The notes beneath the pieces are model-generated. The model was not told the DNA's origin. It saw only the letters and a list, made by a program, of their open reading frames with translations, and searched no databases. A stretch of DNA of 64,000 nucleotides from Sphingobacterium sp. R2 (GTDB lineage Bacteria > Bacteroidota > Bacteroidia > Sphingobacteriales > Sphingobacteriaceae), in NCBI RefSeq assembly GCF_040760075.1, contig NZ_CP142884.1, positions 2,046,001-2,110,000 on the forward strand, written 5' to 3'. This document shows positions 1 to 10,300 of the stretch, one piece after another (within the stretch, counting starts at the first letter, position 1; every line of letters starts with the position of its first letter). The position numbers and the translations under genes were made by a program.

Positions 1-3000
1 GCTTGTGGGTAGCGTCCGACATCAAGTCCATTGTTATCCATACCAATTTCCGGATCAAAACCAGTGTATTTTGTAAACGTAAATAAGTTGTTCGTAGTCG
101 CATAGACTCTCACGTTTCCAAGTTTATATCTGTCAGTCAAAGATTTTGGAAGTGTATACCCTAATGTGACATTTCGGATACGAAGGAAAGAACCATCTTC
201 GATATAGAAATCTGATGCATTAAAGTTTCCGTTGGCGTCTGAGCTTGAGATAATAGGCACTTTCCCATTCGGGTTTTCTGGTGACCATGCATCGAGGATT
301 CCTACTAATTTGTTGTACGAAGGACCGCTCGCGCTGTAGGTTGTTCTTTTGATGGCATTAAACAATTTGTTTCCTTGTACACCTTGTGCAAAAATATTGA
401 GATCAACGTTTTTGTAATTCGCATTGAAGCTCAGACCGTAAGAAAAATCAGGATAAGCACTTCCGGCGTAGTAGCGATCTTCAGGTCCGATCGAACCATT
501 CCCATCGATGTCTACAAATTTGAAATCGCCCGCTTTTGCATTGGGTTGAATTTTTTGTCCATTGGTATTTTTGTAGTTATCAGCTTCTGCCTGACTCTGG
601 AAGATACCATCGGTCTTTAATACGTAGTAACTGTAAAGAGGTTGGCCAACAGTAATTGTCAACGGAGCTAGCTCATTTCTAAAATTAGTACCTACTGCGA
701 TATTGTTCAATCCAGGGGCCAATTCTTGAACGTTGTTGGTCAATTTGGTTAGGGTTGCATTAATTGAGTACGAAAAATCTTTATTTTTAGCACTACTATA
801 CGTTAGTCCTAGTTCAATACCTTTATCTTTTACTATACCACCGTTAATCGTTTGTGTGCTCAAACCCGCTGTTCCCGGAAGAGGTTTGGTTAAGATCATC
901 TTATTGGTTTCTTTGACAAAATAATCTGCTACCAAGCTCAATCCGTTCAAAATTCCAAGATCTAAACCTATATTTGTTTGTTTACTTTCAGCCCATCGCA
1001 TATCCATATTGGGTAATACATTCTGAGCATATCCATTTTGTAATTTTGGGTTTTCACCGAAATAGGCATCGGCGCGAATAAGAAGAGGGTTAACATCCAG
1101 TGGGTTTAGGTTGGCTAGACCACCCAATTTACCGTAACTTGCTCTTATTTTAAGCTCGTTTAACCATTCTACAGATTTCAAGAAATCTTCTTTGTGTAGA
1201 GCCCATCCGGCAGATGTTGAATAATAGTAGCGCGCTCTATTCTCTTTTAATGGAATGATGGATGAAGCATCTCTTCGACCAATTAAGGATAGTAAGTATT
1301 TTTCATTGTAATTATAGTTTGCCCGTAAGAAAAGAGACGAAAGTGCTGTGGCTCCATAACCACTTTCCGACGGTTGTATTGTGTTCGCGTTATTCAGGTA
1401 TCTGTATTGCTTGGATTCGTCGTCAAAGCCGGTTCCTGAAGCATTCAAATAACTACTTTTGGTTTTTTGAAAACTATAACCTCCGGTCAAATCAAGTTGA
1501 TGATGGTCAAATTTGGTTTTATAATTTAGGACTTGTTCGGCAAGGATATCATTTGCGTCATTCGCTCTTTCCACCAGACTATTGCTCAAAACGGGTTTAC
1601 CTATTTCAGGACGTTTTGGTGTAAAGCTTTTATATCTAATGTTCGATTTTGTAATGCTTAAGTTGGATCTAAAAGTTAAGCCTTTTGCCAATTGGATGTT
1701 GGCGTATGGATTCACAACCAGCACATTGACCGGATTGTTGATGTCGATGCGCATCAGTTCGGCAACAGGATTAATGATATCACCGTAATCGCCAGGGAAT
1801 GGACCCGGTAGACCAGCAAAACTACCATCGGCATTATAAGGTGTTCCATTGGTTGGATAATAAATGGCCGACAATAGCGCTCCTGTATAGTCGCTGCTTG
1901 TATTAGCGCCATTTCCATTGGTACTGCTATAGGAAAGATTTTCACCTATTTTTAACCATGGTGTAACTTGATGCTCTGAGTTTATCCTGAAGTTGTAACG
2001 CTGCGTTTTCGTATTGAGTACAATACCTTCTGCTTTGCGGTAATTGAAACTTAGGTAAAAATTAGATTTTTCATTTCCGCCATTAATTGCGCCATTGTAA
2101 TCTTGCAATATCGCGTTTCTAAATACCTCATCCATCCAGTTTGTTTTGGTCACTAAACCTTCTGGGTATTTCGCCGGATCGAAAGCTGGTAAGATGGTCG
2201 TCCCACCATTTTTTGCAGCTGTTGCAGCGACCTCGGCACGTTGTTCGGCGTTCAAAGGCTGTAATTTTCGCCATGCACTTTGTTGGCCTAACTTGGCATC
2301 AACGCTAACTTGCATCTGTCCTTTTTTTCCTTTTTTCGTGGTGATCAATACCACACCACCAGAAGCTCTGGCACCATAGATCGCTGCCGATGCATCCTTT
2401 AATACGGAAATAGACTCAATGTCGTTGGGATTTAATTGTGGAGTACCTAAGAAGATCGAACCATCAATAACATAGAGTACACTTTCACCATTGATACCAC
2501 CGGCACCCCGAATATTGATACGTGGGGGCGATGTCGGATCGCCACCTTCATTCGTAACAATAACGCCTGGCGATTTACCGGCCAATACTTCGCCAACACT
2601 GTTGACAGATCTAGACGATAATTTGTCAAGTGATACCAAGCTGACAGCACCTGTTAACGTCTCTTTTTTCTGCGTTCCATAGCCTACGACAACAACTTCG
2701 GATAAGGTCGAACGTTCTTCACTTAGTGTAACATTAATGACCTCGTTTTCGCCGACTACGACTTCCTTGGAATGGAATCCGACCATCGAAAAAGAAAGTA
2801 CAGCTTGCGGTGCAGCCTCGATTCGAAATGCACCTTTTATATCTGTTGTGGTTCCTACCTGCGTACCCACTACTTTTACAGATACACCTGCGATGGCAGC
2901 TCCCAGTGTATCTCTTACAAAACCTGTCACGATGCGGTCTGCCTTGATGTTTGTTTGGGTGTTCAAAATTACATAGTCCTCCTTTTCTACCGCATTGATT

Positions 3001-3344
3001 CCAAGTTTATTCAAGAGGGAACGAACAGGCTCGGTTTTAAAGCTACCGCTTAAAACTGTGTTCCGTTTTTGCAATAGATCGGGATTGTAAACAAAATGAA
3101 GGCCCGAAAGACTTTCGATTTTGTGAAGAATCAAATCGATTTTCTCGCCCTTGCTTATGTTGATGTTTACACTGCTTTTGTCCAAACGTTGGGCCATACC
3201 GGGTGAGGCCATTAGTGAACTGCAGAATACCGAAGTAATCGAAAATGCGATGCAGGGATACTTCATGATCCGATAAAAAGAGAATTCTCTTTTGAATGCA
3301 GGTGTTTTCATTTTTTTGTAATGATTAGGTAATGAATTGCGCAT
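1..3344 (-). CDS. SusC/RagA-type TonB-dependent receptor with STN domain (C-terminus cut by window edge)
   Basis: Outer-membrane TonB-dependent transporter of the SusC type. The frame is open from an ATG at 3344 to the left edge (about 1114 codons). An in-frame ATG at 3311 starts a second signal-like stretch, so either could be the start. After the signal region comes an STN (secretin/TonB short N-terminal) domain at about residues 55-120, then a carboxypeptidase-regulatory-like beta domain (about 130-210), a TonB-box-like segment with VVVGYGTQKK near residue 220, and the plug with the SusC signature LYVIDG and GARASGGVVLITTKKG. The last visible residues (EIGMDNNGLDVGRYPQ) are those that usually precede the final aromatic beta strand, so I infer only 15-20 residues are missing. 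STN domains of this class take signals from a FecR anti-sigma factor. The FecR and ECF sigma genes directly upstream on the same strand fit this. The substrate is unknown. No SusD is visible; it would lie left of the window. Confidence 0.93.
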   Translation of the reverse strand, partial: MRNSLPNHYKKMKTPAFKREFSFYRIMKYPCIAFSITSVFCSSLMASPGMAQRLDKSSVNINISKGEKIDLILHKIESLSGLHFVYNPDLLQKRNTVLSGSFKTEPVRSLLNKLGINAVEKEDYVILNTQTNIKADRIVTGFVRDTLGAAIAGVSVKVVGTQVGTTTDIKGAFRIEAAPQAVLSFSMVGFHSKEVVVGENEVINVTLSEERSTLSEVVVVGYGTQKKETLTGAVSLVSLDKLSSRSVNSVGEVLAGKSPGVIVTNEGGDPTSPPRINIRGAGGINGESVLYVIDGSIFLGTPQLNPNDIESISVLKDASAAIYGARASGGVVLITTKKGKKGQMQVSVDAKLGQQSAWRKLQPLNAEQRAEVAATAAKNGGTTILPAFDPAKYPEGLVTKTNWMDEVFRNAILQDYNGAINGGNEKSNFYLSFNYRKAEGIVLNTKTQRYNFRINSEHQVTPWLKIGENLSYSSTNGNGANTSSDYTGALLSAIYYPTNGTPYNADGSFAGLPGPFPGDYGDIINPVAELMRIDINNPVNVLVVNPYANIQLAKGLTFRSNLSITKSNIRYKSFTPKRPEIGKPVLSNSLVERANDANDILAEQVLNYKTKFDHHQLDLTGGYSFQKTKSSYLNASGTGFDDESKQYRYLNNANTIQPSESGYGATALSSLFLRANYNYNEKYLLSLIGRRDASSIIPLKENRARYYYSTSAGWALHKEDFLKSVEWLNELKIRASYGKLGGLANLNPLDVNPLLIRADAYFGENPKLQNGYAQNVLPNMDMRWAESKQTNIGLDLGILNGLSLVADYFVKETNKMILTKPLPGTAGLSTQTINGGIVKDKGIELGLTYSSAKNKDFSYSINATLTKLTNNVQELAPGLNNIAVGTNFRNELAPLTITVGQPLYSYYVLKTDGIFQSQAEADNYKNTNGQKIQPNAKAGDFKFVDIDGNGSIGPEDRYYAGSAYPDFSYGLSFNANYKNVDLNIFAQGVQGNKLFNAIKRTTYSASGPSYNKLVGILDAWSPENPNGKVPIISSSDANGNFNASDFYIEDGSFLRIRNVTLGYTLPKSLTDRYKLGNVRVYATTNNLFTFTKYTGFDPEIGMDNNGLDVGRYPQ

Positions 3345-3378
3345 GGTGACTAAGATGTTTTAGGTAAATTTTTAGACA

Positions 3379-4341
3379 TTATTTGTGGATTTTAAATACT
3401 TTATCCTTTTCAATCGTGCTGTACTTAAGGTGATGTAGGCTGCATATGATATCCAGTATTTCTGCTGGATTTTGTGTGCTATTGAATGTGGCTGTTGTTT
3501 TGAGAGACCTAAGCGATGTATCTTTTAAGATAATTTCAATGTTGTAGATATATTCCAGTTTTTTTGCCACCTCTTGGAGGTTTGTTCCATCAAATGCTAT
3601 GGCGACAGCTGTATTATTTTCTACTATACTACGCGAAGATTGTGCGGTTTCTTTGCTGTAACGTAGACTTTGGTTTTTGGTTAATATACCTAATATTTTA
3701 TCTTGTTGCTGTACTGCCACCTTACCGGTAGCGACGGTGACTTCGACTTGGTCGGAAGCCTGATAAGCTTTTATCCGAAAGGAGGTACCCAATACTTTAA
3801 CCGCTAGCTTGGATGCAAGCTGCACCTGAAATGGGTGTTGTTCGTCGTGGGCAATAGCAAAGAAGGCTTCCCCTTCAGTAAGTGCTATTTCGCGGATATT
3901 TCCCTTGAATTTACTTGGATAGCTGATTTTTGAAGATGGTTCCATAATAATTTCCGAACCATCTGCCAATACAATCTTTTTATGTTCACCTGCAAGGGTT
4001 GTGGTGACGATCTGCGCAGATGGTGCGATAGGTTGATTATTTACTTTCCAATAAAGAAGTCCTATGGAAGAAATCATTAAAATAGCGGCCGCTATTTTGA
4101 ATACAGGTGAATATAGCAGGGAAGGTCGTTTACTTTCCTTTTCCGAAATACTGGATTGGATATTGGTCAATAATTGTTCGCGCAGTGCTGCTTTGCGTTG
4201 CTGTGGGATTTTTTTGACTGCATTATCCAGTTGGGCGTACCAATCTTCGACTTGTTTAATCTCGGCGGCGCTGGCCTCTCCATTTAAATATTTTTGCAGT
4301 AGCTGCTTTGCATTTTCTTCCATCATTTGAATACATGTCAC
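3379..4341 (-). CDS. FecR family anti-sigma factor (DUF4974 C-terminal domain)
   Basis: Inner-membrane anti-sigma factor that relays the state of the outer-membrane receptor to the cognate ECF sigma factor. The N-terminal cytoplasmic part (about residues 1-75) has the FecR-N-like pattern YLNGEASAAEIKQVEDWYAQL. One membrane segment follows at about 80-100. The periplasmic FecR domain contains LADGSEIIMEPSSKISYP, TEGEAFFAIAHD and VKVLGTSFRI. A C-terminal DUF4974-like domain (about 245-320) ends in ILDIICSLHHLKYS. The gene lies between the sigma factor (82 bases upstream) and the SusC receptor (34 bases downstream), the usual Bacteroidota order. The start could be the first Met or the Met-Met five and six codons later. 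No broken features were seen. Confidence 0.93.
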   Translation of the reverse strand: MTCIQMMEENAKQLLQKYLNGEASAAEIKQVEDWYAQLDNAVKKIPQQRKAALREQLLTNIQSSISEKESKRPSLLYSPVFKIAAAILMISSIGLLYWKVNNQPIAPSAQIVTTTLAGEHKKIVLADGSEIIMEPSSKISYPSKFKGNIREIALTEGEAFFAIAHDEQHPFQVQLASKLAVKVLGTSFRIKAYQASDQVEVTVATGKVAVQQQDKILGILTKNQSLRYSKETAQSSRSIVENNTAVAIAFDGTNLQEVAKKLEYIYNIEIILKDTSLRSLKTTATFNSTQNPAEILDIICSLHHLKYSTIEKDKVFKIHK

Positions 4342-4423
4342 TTCAAATGGGAAATGGTACTAGCGAGAAATGTTAGGAGTATATTAATTTATCGTTAACA
4401 CGCAGATAAAATGGGAGAAGGGG

Positions 4424-4951
4424 TTAAGAAAGGCTTTTTTTGAGCAGTTTCATCGCCGAGGTAATTTGGTTCTTGACAGTTTGTACGGAGACATCCAGCT
4501 CGCTGGCAATTTCTTTGATCGATTTTTCTTGCTTTCGGCTCATGGTGACAACCAGTCGCATACGTTCGGGAAGTTGTGTTAAAGCTTCTTCAACTTTTTG
4601 CTGTGCATCTTTAAGGATGAGCAGGTCGTCCGCTGAATCTGCATATTGCTGGTTCATTAAAGTAGCTAATTCGGCTTTATGAACATCTTTAACCGTTGTA
4701 CTCCGAAAATGGTTGATTACTTTAAATTTTACTGCGCCATGTAGGTAGGCTGCCAAACCGCCAGATATGATGACCTGTCCGCGATTTTCCCACAGCGAAA
4801 TGAAGATTTCCTGGGTAATGTCCTGAGCGATATTTTCGTCACCTATTTTCTTAAAAGCTGCATCAAATATGGCTTCCCAATACAGATTAAAAATCTGTTC
4901 CATGGCAAAGTGATCACCCTGCTTCAATGATGCTATTAATAATTCGCTCAC
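4424..4951 (-). CDS. ECF RNA polymerase sigma factor (FecI-like)
   Basis: Extracytoplasmic-function sigma-70 factor of 175 residues, the usual length. Region 2 is visible as MEQIFNLYWEAIFDAAFKK and the core-binding stretch AQDITQEIFISLWENR. Region 4 contains ALTQLPERMRLVVTM and the helix-turn-helix KSIKEIASELDVSVQTVKNQ. It should drive the downstream SusC operon when released by the FecR protein encoded next to it. A TAnnTTTG -7 box sits just upstream (4971-4978 on the minus strand), so the set probably has its own promoter. Confidence 0.94.
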   Translation of the reverse strand: MSELLIASLKQGDHFAMEQIFNLYWEAIFDAAFKKIGDENIAQDITQEIFISLWENRGQVIISGGLAAYLHGAVKFKVINHFRSTTVKDVHKAELATLMNQQYADSADDLLILKDAQQKVEEALTQLPERMRLVVTMSRKQEKSIKEIASELDVSVQTVKNQITSAMKLLKKSLS

Positions 4952-4970
4952 AAAATCAGTTTTAGTTGGA

Positions 4971-4978
4971 CAAAGCTA
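4971..4978 (-). promoter_or_regulatory. Bacteroidota -7 box for the ECF sigma gene
   Basis: Minus-strand TAGCTTTG matches the Bacteroidota housekeeping -7 consensus TAnnTTTG. It lies 19 bases before the ATG of the sigma factor gene. No convincing -33 TTTG is visible at the usual distance, so the call rests on the -7 box alone. Confidence 0.45.
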
Positions 4979-5599
4979 ATAACTCAGTATTCCTTTAAGG
5001 TTAATAAATCTTAAAGCATATATGTCGTCTGTTATTAAAATGAGTGTTGGATATTTCTCTTGAAATTGGACCTTTCTTACTCTTTACATTCTTTTCCGTG
5101 GCAACAGCTATTAAAATAGTGTTCCTTTAAAAAGGCTTCAAAAGCAGTTCTTCCTATTTGCAATTCGTGAATTTATAGGTTTTATCAATATTTGTATTTA
5201 CAGGGGTATTGTAAATCTTGATGAATTATTTCAAAAAAATATTTTGTAATGAACCTGTTAATTCATATAGTTGTATATATAAACTATATGTTTGTATCGT
5301 TATTGTTTTTCTTATAATAGAATTACAACGTGTTTAGCTATCAAATTACCAGCGGTAGCTCATCACTCTTTCATGAAATGAAAGTTTCGATACATTTTTG
5401 ATTGTGGTGCTGGTATTTCCTAAAAAGCCAGGGGGCGAACGTCTGTATATTAAAACGTGTTGAACCCTATGTAGTCCCCTTGGATATTATACTATTTTTT
5501 TTACAAATTAAGTATTGATTATTTGCAATAATGATCTGTAACAGTTTGATCTGTTGGGAGTTTTTGTTGCGCTAATTGTTTAACCTTAAATCATTTAGT
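4979..5599. other. Intergenic region with inverted repeats, no gene seen
   Basis: About 620 AT-rich bases between the divergent sigma factor gene and the HEPN/SNF2 operon. I see no coding frame. It contains a 9-base inverted repeat CATATAGTT / AACTATATG (5265-5273 and 5283-5291), a hairpin CTTTCAT-GAA-ATGAAAG (5368-5384) and a short dyad ATTATT-TGC-AATAAT (about 5518-5532). None has a clear terminator T-run. The promoter of the plus-strand operon should be here, but I could not find an unambiguous TAnnTTTG box. Confidence 0.5.
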
Positions 5600-7297
5600 A
5601 TGGAAATTAATAGCCGATTAATTATTGATAGGCTTTCTCAGCGTATGGATCTCGATCGTGCCTTTTTCGTTAAATATCAATTTCTCGATAAGGAATCCTA
5701 TCATTTAGTTTTAGCGCTTAAACCCGTGAGTGGGCTTTCGCACAAAGTGCTAAAACCGATTGTGGAGTTGTGCTTGATCGATCAGGAGAACATTTCATTT
5801 GAATTGATTTTTGCGCCAGAATTAAAGAATAAAATAAAGCTTGGAAGCTTATTTTATTGTTATGCAGTCTTGCCTCAGCATGAGATTTTTGGTTGTTCGC
5901 GAAGCAGTTCTATCCTTAGTAAAGGGAAGGAAATACGTGGCATATTGGATCTCTCGGAAAGGTATTATGAAAAGACGATTGCTGTATCCGCGGAGTTTTT
6001 ACAGGGAGCACAAACATTTGCAGAAATCGCTAATTATCCCCGCGCATTATTTATGGTTCACCAAAGTTTGGAAAGTCATTTGAAACTGCTTCAGGTAATG
6101 GTGGATGGCAAGGGCAATAATGTACATAGTCTTGACAGTCGGATTCGGAATCTGCATACCCATTTCCAGACGTTCAAATCTGTCTTTATGGGAGAGACAG
6201 ACGAAGATAAGATGCGTTTTGCATTATTGGATAATTCTTTTAATGCGGTTAATCAAAACAGAGATCTGGATATTTCGGCTGTCGATGCTTCGCAACTATA
6301 TGATCATTGCATCGTATTACAGGCTGGGATAGAAAAGTTGTTCCGCTACTTTACAGATGCCTTAAAGGCTGAATACGATGTGCTTGTGAAAGCAGAAGCC
6401 TCCGCTCAAGCAGAACTGGAAAAGAGCAAGTTGGCCAAAAAGAAGGGACAGGAGCAAGTCAACGTTGGTGCAGACTTTCATAGTTTCCCCTGGCCAGCAC
6501 GGTATCAAGGCGATATACAGGAGTTGTTGCGTCAGCTCTGTCAGGAAAATAATCCCGAGCAAATCATGTTGCTCAATTACTATGTCAGCGATGCCCATGG
6601 AAAGGGGTTGTTTGATTTTCCGCAGCAGGACAATGGAAATGCCGAGATCTACCTTGTTGTGATAAAAAAGAAATTGGGTCACTGTCATTTTCGAAAAGTC
6701 GCTTATGGTCAAGTTACTGCAGTTGTAGCTTTTTTGAATACCGACTTCTTGGAGACAAAATTAAGCCAAGGCAGCCGGTTCTCCCATACCATATGGAATG
6801 AATCCGTTGTCCTCTACCGGCATCCGCGTTATAAACCAACTTATTCGGTTGTGCCTGTCGATTGGCAGAGTACCATATCTAAGACTTCGATTTCATGGAC
6901 TCGGAATTCAAAACTCATGCAAGATCTTGTTGATGTTTTTGCATTTGATGGTCTTTCGAGTCCGCAATTGGCCGTGTTATTTTTAAATCAGCTGACCTCT
7001 ATCGGCCTTTACAGTTATCTCTATCTACGGATCGGTTATGCACCGATGTACGTAACTATGGCGGATCTGGTGGATTGGACTTGCATCTGTGATAAAAAAG
7101 TCAAGGAATTTTTTACAGCCAGAGGTGATGTAGAAGAAATATTGAATGCAGAGTTATTAAAACAGATGAAAGGCAGGGTCTACGAGCTTCCCCGGAACTG
7201 GCCCGTCTTGATATCGAATATTTCAGATCGAAAGCGAAAGAAATTACAGATTTCTTTGTCGATCTCTGTGATCAGAGCATACGGTATATGGAGCTAA
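5600..7297 (+). CDS. HEPN / nucleotidyltransferase-like protein, frameshifted near C-terminus
   Basis: Protein of unknown function, first gene of a packed operon. The ATG at 5600 is preferred over a TTG eight codons upstream. Residues about 125-255 look like a HEPN helical domain (RALFMVHQSLESHLKLL, then VHSLDSRIRNLHTHF, then NQNRDLDISAVDASQLYDH). Residues about 310-410 resemble the degenerate nucleotidyltransferase-like module that Bacteroidota HEPN proteins often carry (IYLVVIKKK, ending in QGSRFSHTIWNESVVLY). The residues from about 548 to the stop at 7297 do not look like the rest. One extra base in the CCCC tract at 7190-7193 restores a frame that reads LARLDIEYFRSKAKEITDF and stops at 7326, 10 bases before the next ATG. 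The intended gene is therefore probably 5600-7326 (575 residues). The domain calls come from pattern memory, and catalytic residues (the RX4-6H of RNase HEPNs) are not clearly present. Confidence 0.75.
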   Translation: MEINSRLIIDRLSQRMDLDRAFFVKYQFLDKESYHLVLALKPVSGLSHKVLKPIVELCLIDQENISFELIFAPELKNKIKLGSLFYCYAVLPQHEIFGCSRSSSILSKGKEIRGILDLSERYYEKTIAVSAEFLQGAQTFAEIANYPRALFMVHQSLESHLKLLQVMVDGKGNNVHSLDSRIRNLHTHFQTFKSVFMGETDEDKMRFALLDNSFNAVNQNRDLDISAVDASQLYDHCIVLQAGIEKLFRYFTDALKAEYDVLVKAEASAQAELEKSKLAKKKGQEQVNVGADFHSFPWPARYQGDIQELLRQLCQENNPEQIMLLNYYVSDAHGKGLFDFPQQDNGNAEIYLVVIKKKLGHCHFRKVAYGQVTAVVAFLNTDFLETKLSQGSRFSHTIWNESVVLYRHPRYKPTYSVVPVDWQSTISKTSISWTRNSKLMQDLVDVFAFDGLSSPQLAVLFLNQLTSIGLYSYLYLRIGYAPMYVTMADLVDWTCICDKKVKEFFTARGDVEEILNAELLKQMKGRVYELPRNWPVLISNISDRKRKKLQISLSISVIRAYGIWS

Positions 7298-7336
7298 AAT
7301 CAGAGGTTAGGTGCAGTAAGCAATAAAGAAGAATTT

Positions 7337-10300
7337 ATGGGAAATAGTGTTGAAAATCTGGGGCTACCAACAGATGTTGCTCCGATTATACCTGACAAAG
7401 AGAAGAATAGCTTTATTATTCCTTGGGAAGACCAAGAGGATCTTTATATTTCATCAGACTACTTTCTTAAGCACTATAAAGGAGAAATACCACTGGAAGA
7501 TTTCAGCCTTTACAGTTACAGCGTTAGGATAATCAAAGTCAACAAGTTTAAATGGCCATTTTCTCTAAGAAGAAAAGGAAATTATAAAAACAAATATCTC
7601 AAAATCGATCTAGAGATCAAAGAAGTCGGATTGAAGGTTAAGTGTGATTGTAAAAAGCGTCATGATGGTCCGTGTGATTATGTAATTATTGGGCTTTATC
7701 GTAAGTTTTTACTCAGTAATAAATTCTTACATGATTTATATGCAAAAGATATTGCCATCCTGCCCGAAAGTCAGCATAAGTTCTTTCAATTGGGTATTTC
7801 TAGACTATATTACCGCAATGATAAGGTTTGTATTGAAAACCATAAGCAGTTTGGTCAGGTATATAATTATTTCGACCACCAGGAGCTTGAATCGGAATTG
7901 CTAGTTGCAGCATCTGAAAACCGATGGCTGGGACAGACTGAGGAGCCTTTTCCGGATTTTATGTATGTTATTCCTACAGAGCGTCAGGTGGACGGACTGC
8001 CCTTTTTAATACCTTTTGAAATAGACAGTAAGATAAATTATTTAGGAGAATTGGGTAATGGGTTGACGAATTTTGCTGATAGTGATGTGTTAAAAATCGA
8101 TTTATGTCGTAAGATTTTAGCCTTTTCCAAAAGTCCACAGAGACAAATAAGGGATCGGGAACAAGATGACTTACGAAATGACTTTGATCATGTGGAGAAG
8201 GATTTTATTATCAGTGCTTGGCGTAAACTTTTGGAAAGAAAATTGGATCAAAGATTACGTGTTGCCTTTGTCGATAGGAATAATTTTAAAACCACAATCG
8301 AAAACTTTAAATATCCAGCCAAATATCGTACAACTTATCGGAATGTGATTTTGGCGGGCGATGATCTTAGCCTGAAATTTCATTTGAAAGAATATAGCGA
8401 TCACCTGCTTCTATCGTTAATTCTTGTCTACAAAGGAGAGGAGTTGAAAGACTATACATCCGAATGTCGGTCCAATTTCTTCTTTATCAATCTAAATGAA
8501 GATGAGTGTCTTTTTGTTGATAATCTACAAAAGGAGTTTCTATTACGTTTCTTTCACAGTATTTCCACTAAAATCACGGTGTTAAAGAGAGACTATGAAG
8601 ACTTCTTTACGCGTATGTTGATTCCATTGTCAACATCCTTTCATATAGACCTTGAACCTTTAAAAAAGGATACAGTTTTTATTTCTAATACCGCTCATCA
8701 AGTGTCTCAATTTAAGGTTGTGGTGGAGAAAGACGACGACGATAAATTAAATTTCGAATTGAAAGCTATGCTGAGTGAAAAGGAAGAATATATAATTCCA
8801 TATGGAGGAAACTTGATTTTAAAATCGGAAAATGGAACCTGCCTATATACTGAGCGAGATCTTGTTGGCGAGAATGAGTTTAATACCTTTATTGAAACAC
8901 AGTTTCCAAATTTGAAAAGTTGCAGCAATAGGATGGTAAAGCGCTTGGAATGGCAGGCGTATAGCAACAGAAATAGACTGAATGAATTTATAAAAAAATG
9001 TAAGAGCAAGGGGTACAAAACTATACTGAACAATATTTCAAAGGGAACTTATCTGCTGCCGCACCAACTGAAATGGGAAGTATTGGATATTCGTCAGGAC
9101 AATAATGTATTTTCCATTTACATGATTTTCAAATTTGGAACAACGACCTATTTACCGGGAGAGTTTGAAGAAAAGATCGTATACAACTACAGTAGCATTC
9201 AATTGGCGGATCAATCTTTCGGATATATCAAAGCTTCAGATAAAGCATTATTTGATGTACTGTTTAATTATGCGGTGGTTGAAACCGACTGTCTTAAACT
9301 CACTTCAGCCCAATTGCTATCTTTCCAAACACAGCTGGATCGAATTGATCCTCGTATTATTCAAAATAGCCTAGCTGAACGTCGAAAGAAATTATTAAAT
9401 ACGGATGAAATAGCCCTGTTGGATGTTCCGAAAGAGATCCAGGCAGAGCTGCGCCCGTACCAACAGGCCGGATTTAGCTGGATGGTATTCTTAAGCGATT
9501 TTCAATGGGGCGGTATCTTGGCTGATGATATGGGATTAGGGAAAACCTTACAGGCAATAACGCTTTTGGAATATTTCTATCAAAATAATCCAAAGGCAGC
9601 CCCCTCAATTATTATTGTACCCAATTCTCTGCTATTCAATTGGCTGGCAGAATTTAAGAAATTTTCCCCAAATCGTCGGACAACTATTTATCATGGACAA
9701 AAAAGGAGGGAAATCACGGAAATAGAGAACGAATCCATCTTGATTACGACCTATGGAACAGTTATGATGGAGCTTGATTTTCTTAAATCCCAGTCCTTTA
9801 GTTACATGATTTTAGATGAGTCGCAGGTGATAAAAAATCGTAATTCAAAAAGATTTAAAGCGCTTACTGAGCTAAAATCTTGCTATCGAATAGCGATGAC
9901 AGGAACACCTATTGAAAATGGCGTGGAGGATATCTATGCACAAATGAGTATGGTCAACCCGGGTTTTTTTGGAACTTATGGTAATTTTAATAACACCTAT
10001 CGGGGGATCAAAGATGAAAATACAGCGCAAGAAACTGTCCTCGGCCTCCAAAAGATGATCCAACCTTTTATTCTTCGGCGTACAAAAAAACAGGTTGCTT
10101 TGGACCTTCCTGAAAAGACCGAAACAATTATCTATATGGATATGCTTCCCGATCAAAGGAAAATTTACGATAAGGTCCGGAAAATATTTAAGGGAGAGAT
10201 TGAAAATAATCTGAATAGCGCTGATTCCACGAAATCCAAATTTTTAGCGATCGAGGCGCTGCAAAAACTACGACAGCTTTGCAACTCGCCTATTCTGATG

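Noticed and set aside
5576..5599. TTG start for the HEPN-like gene
   Set aside because: The ATG at 5600 is the more usual start, and the eight extra residues show no conserved character.
8707..9033. 108-residue minus-strand frame inside the SNF2 gene
   Set aside because: Low-complexity Phe/Ser/Leu sequence antisense to a well-supported gene.
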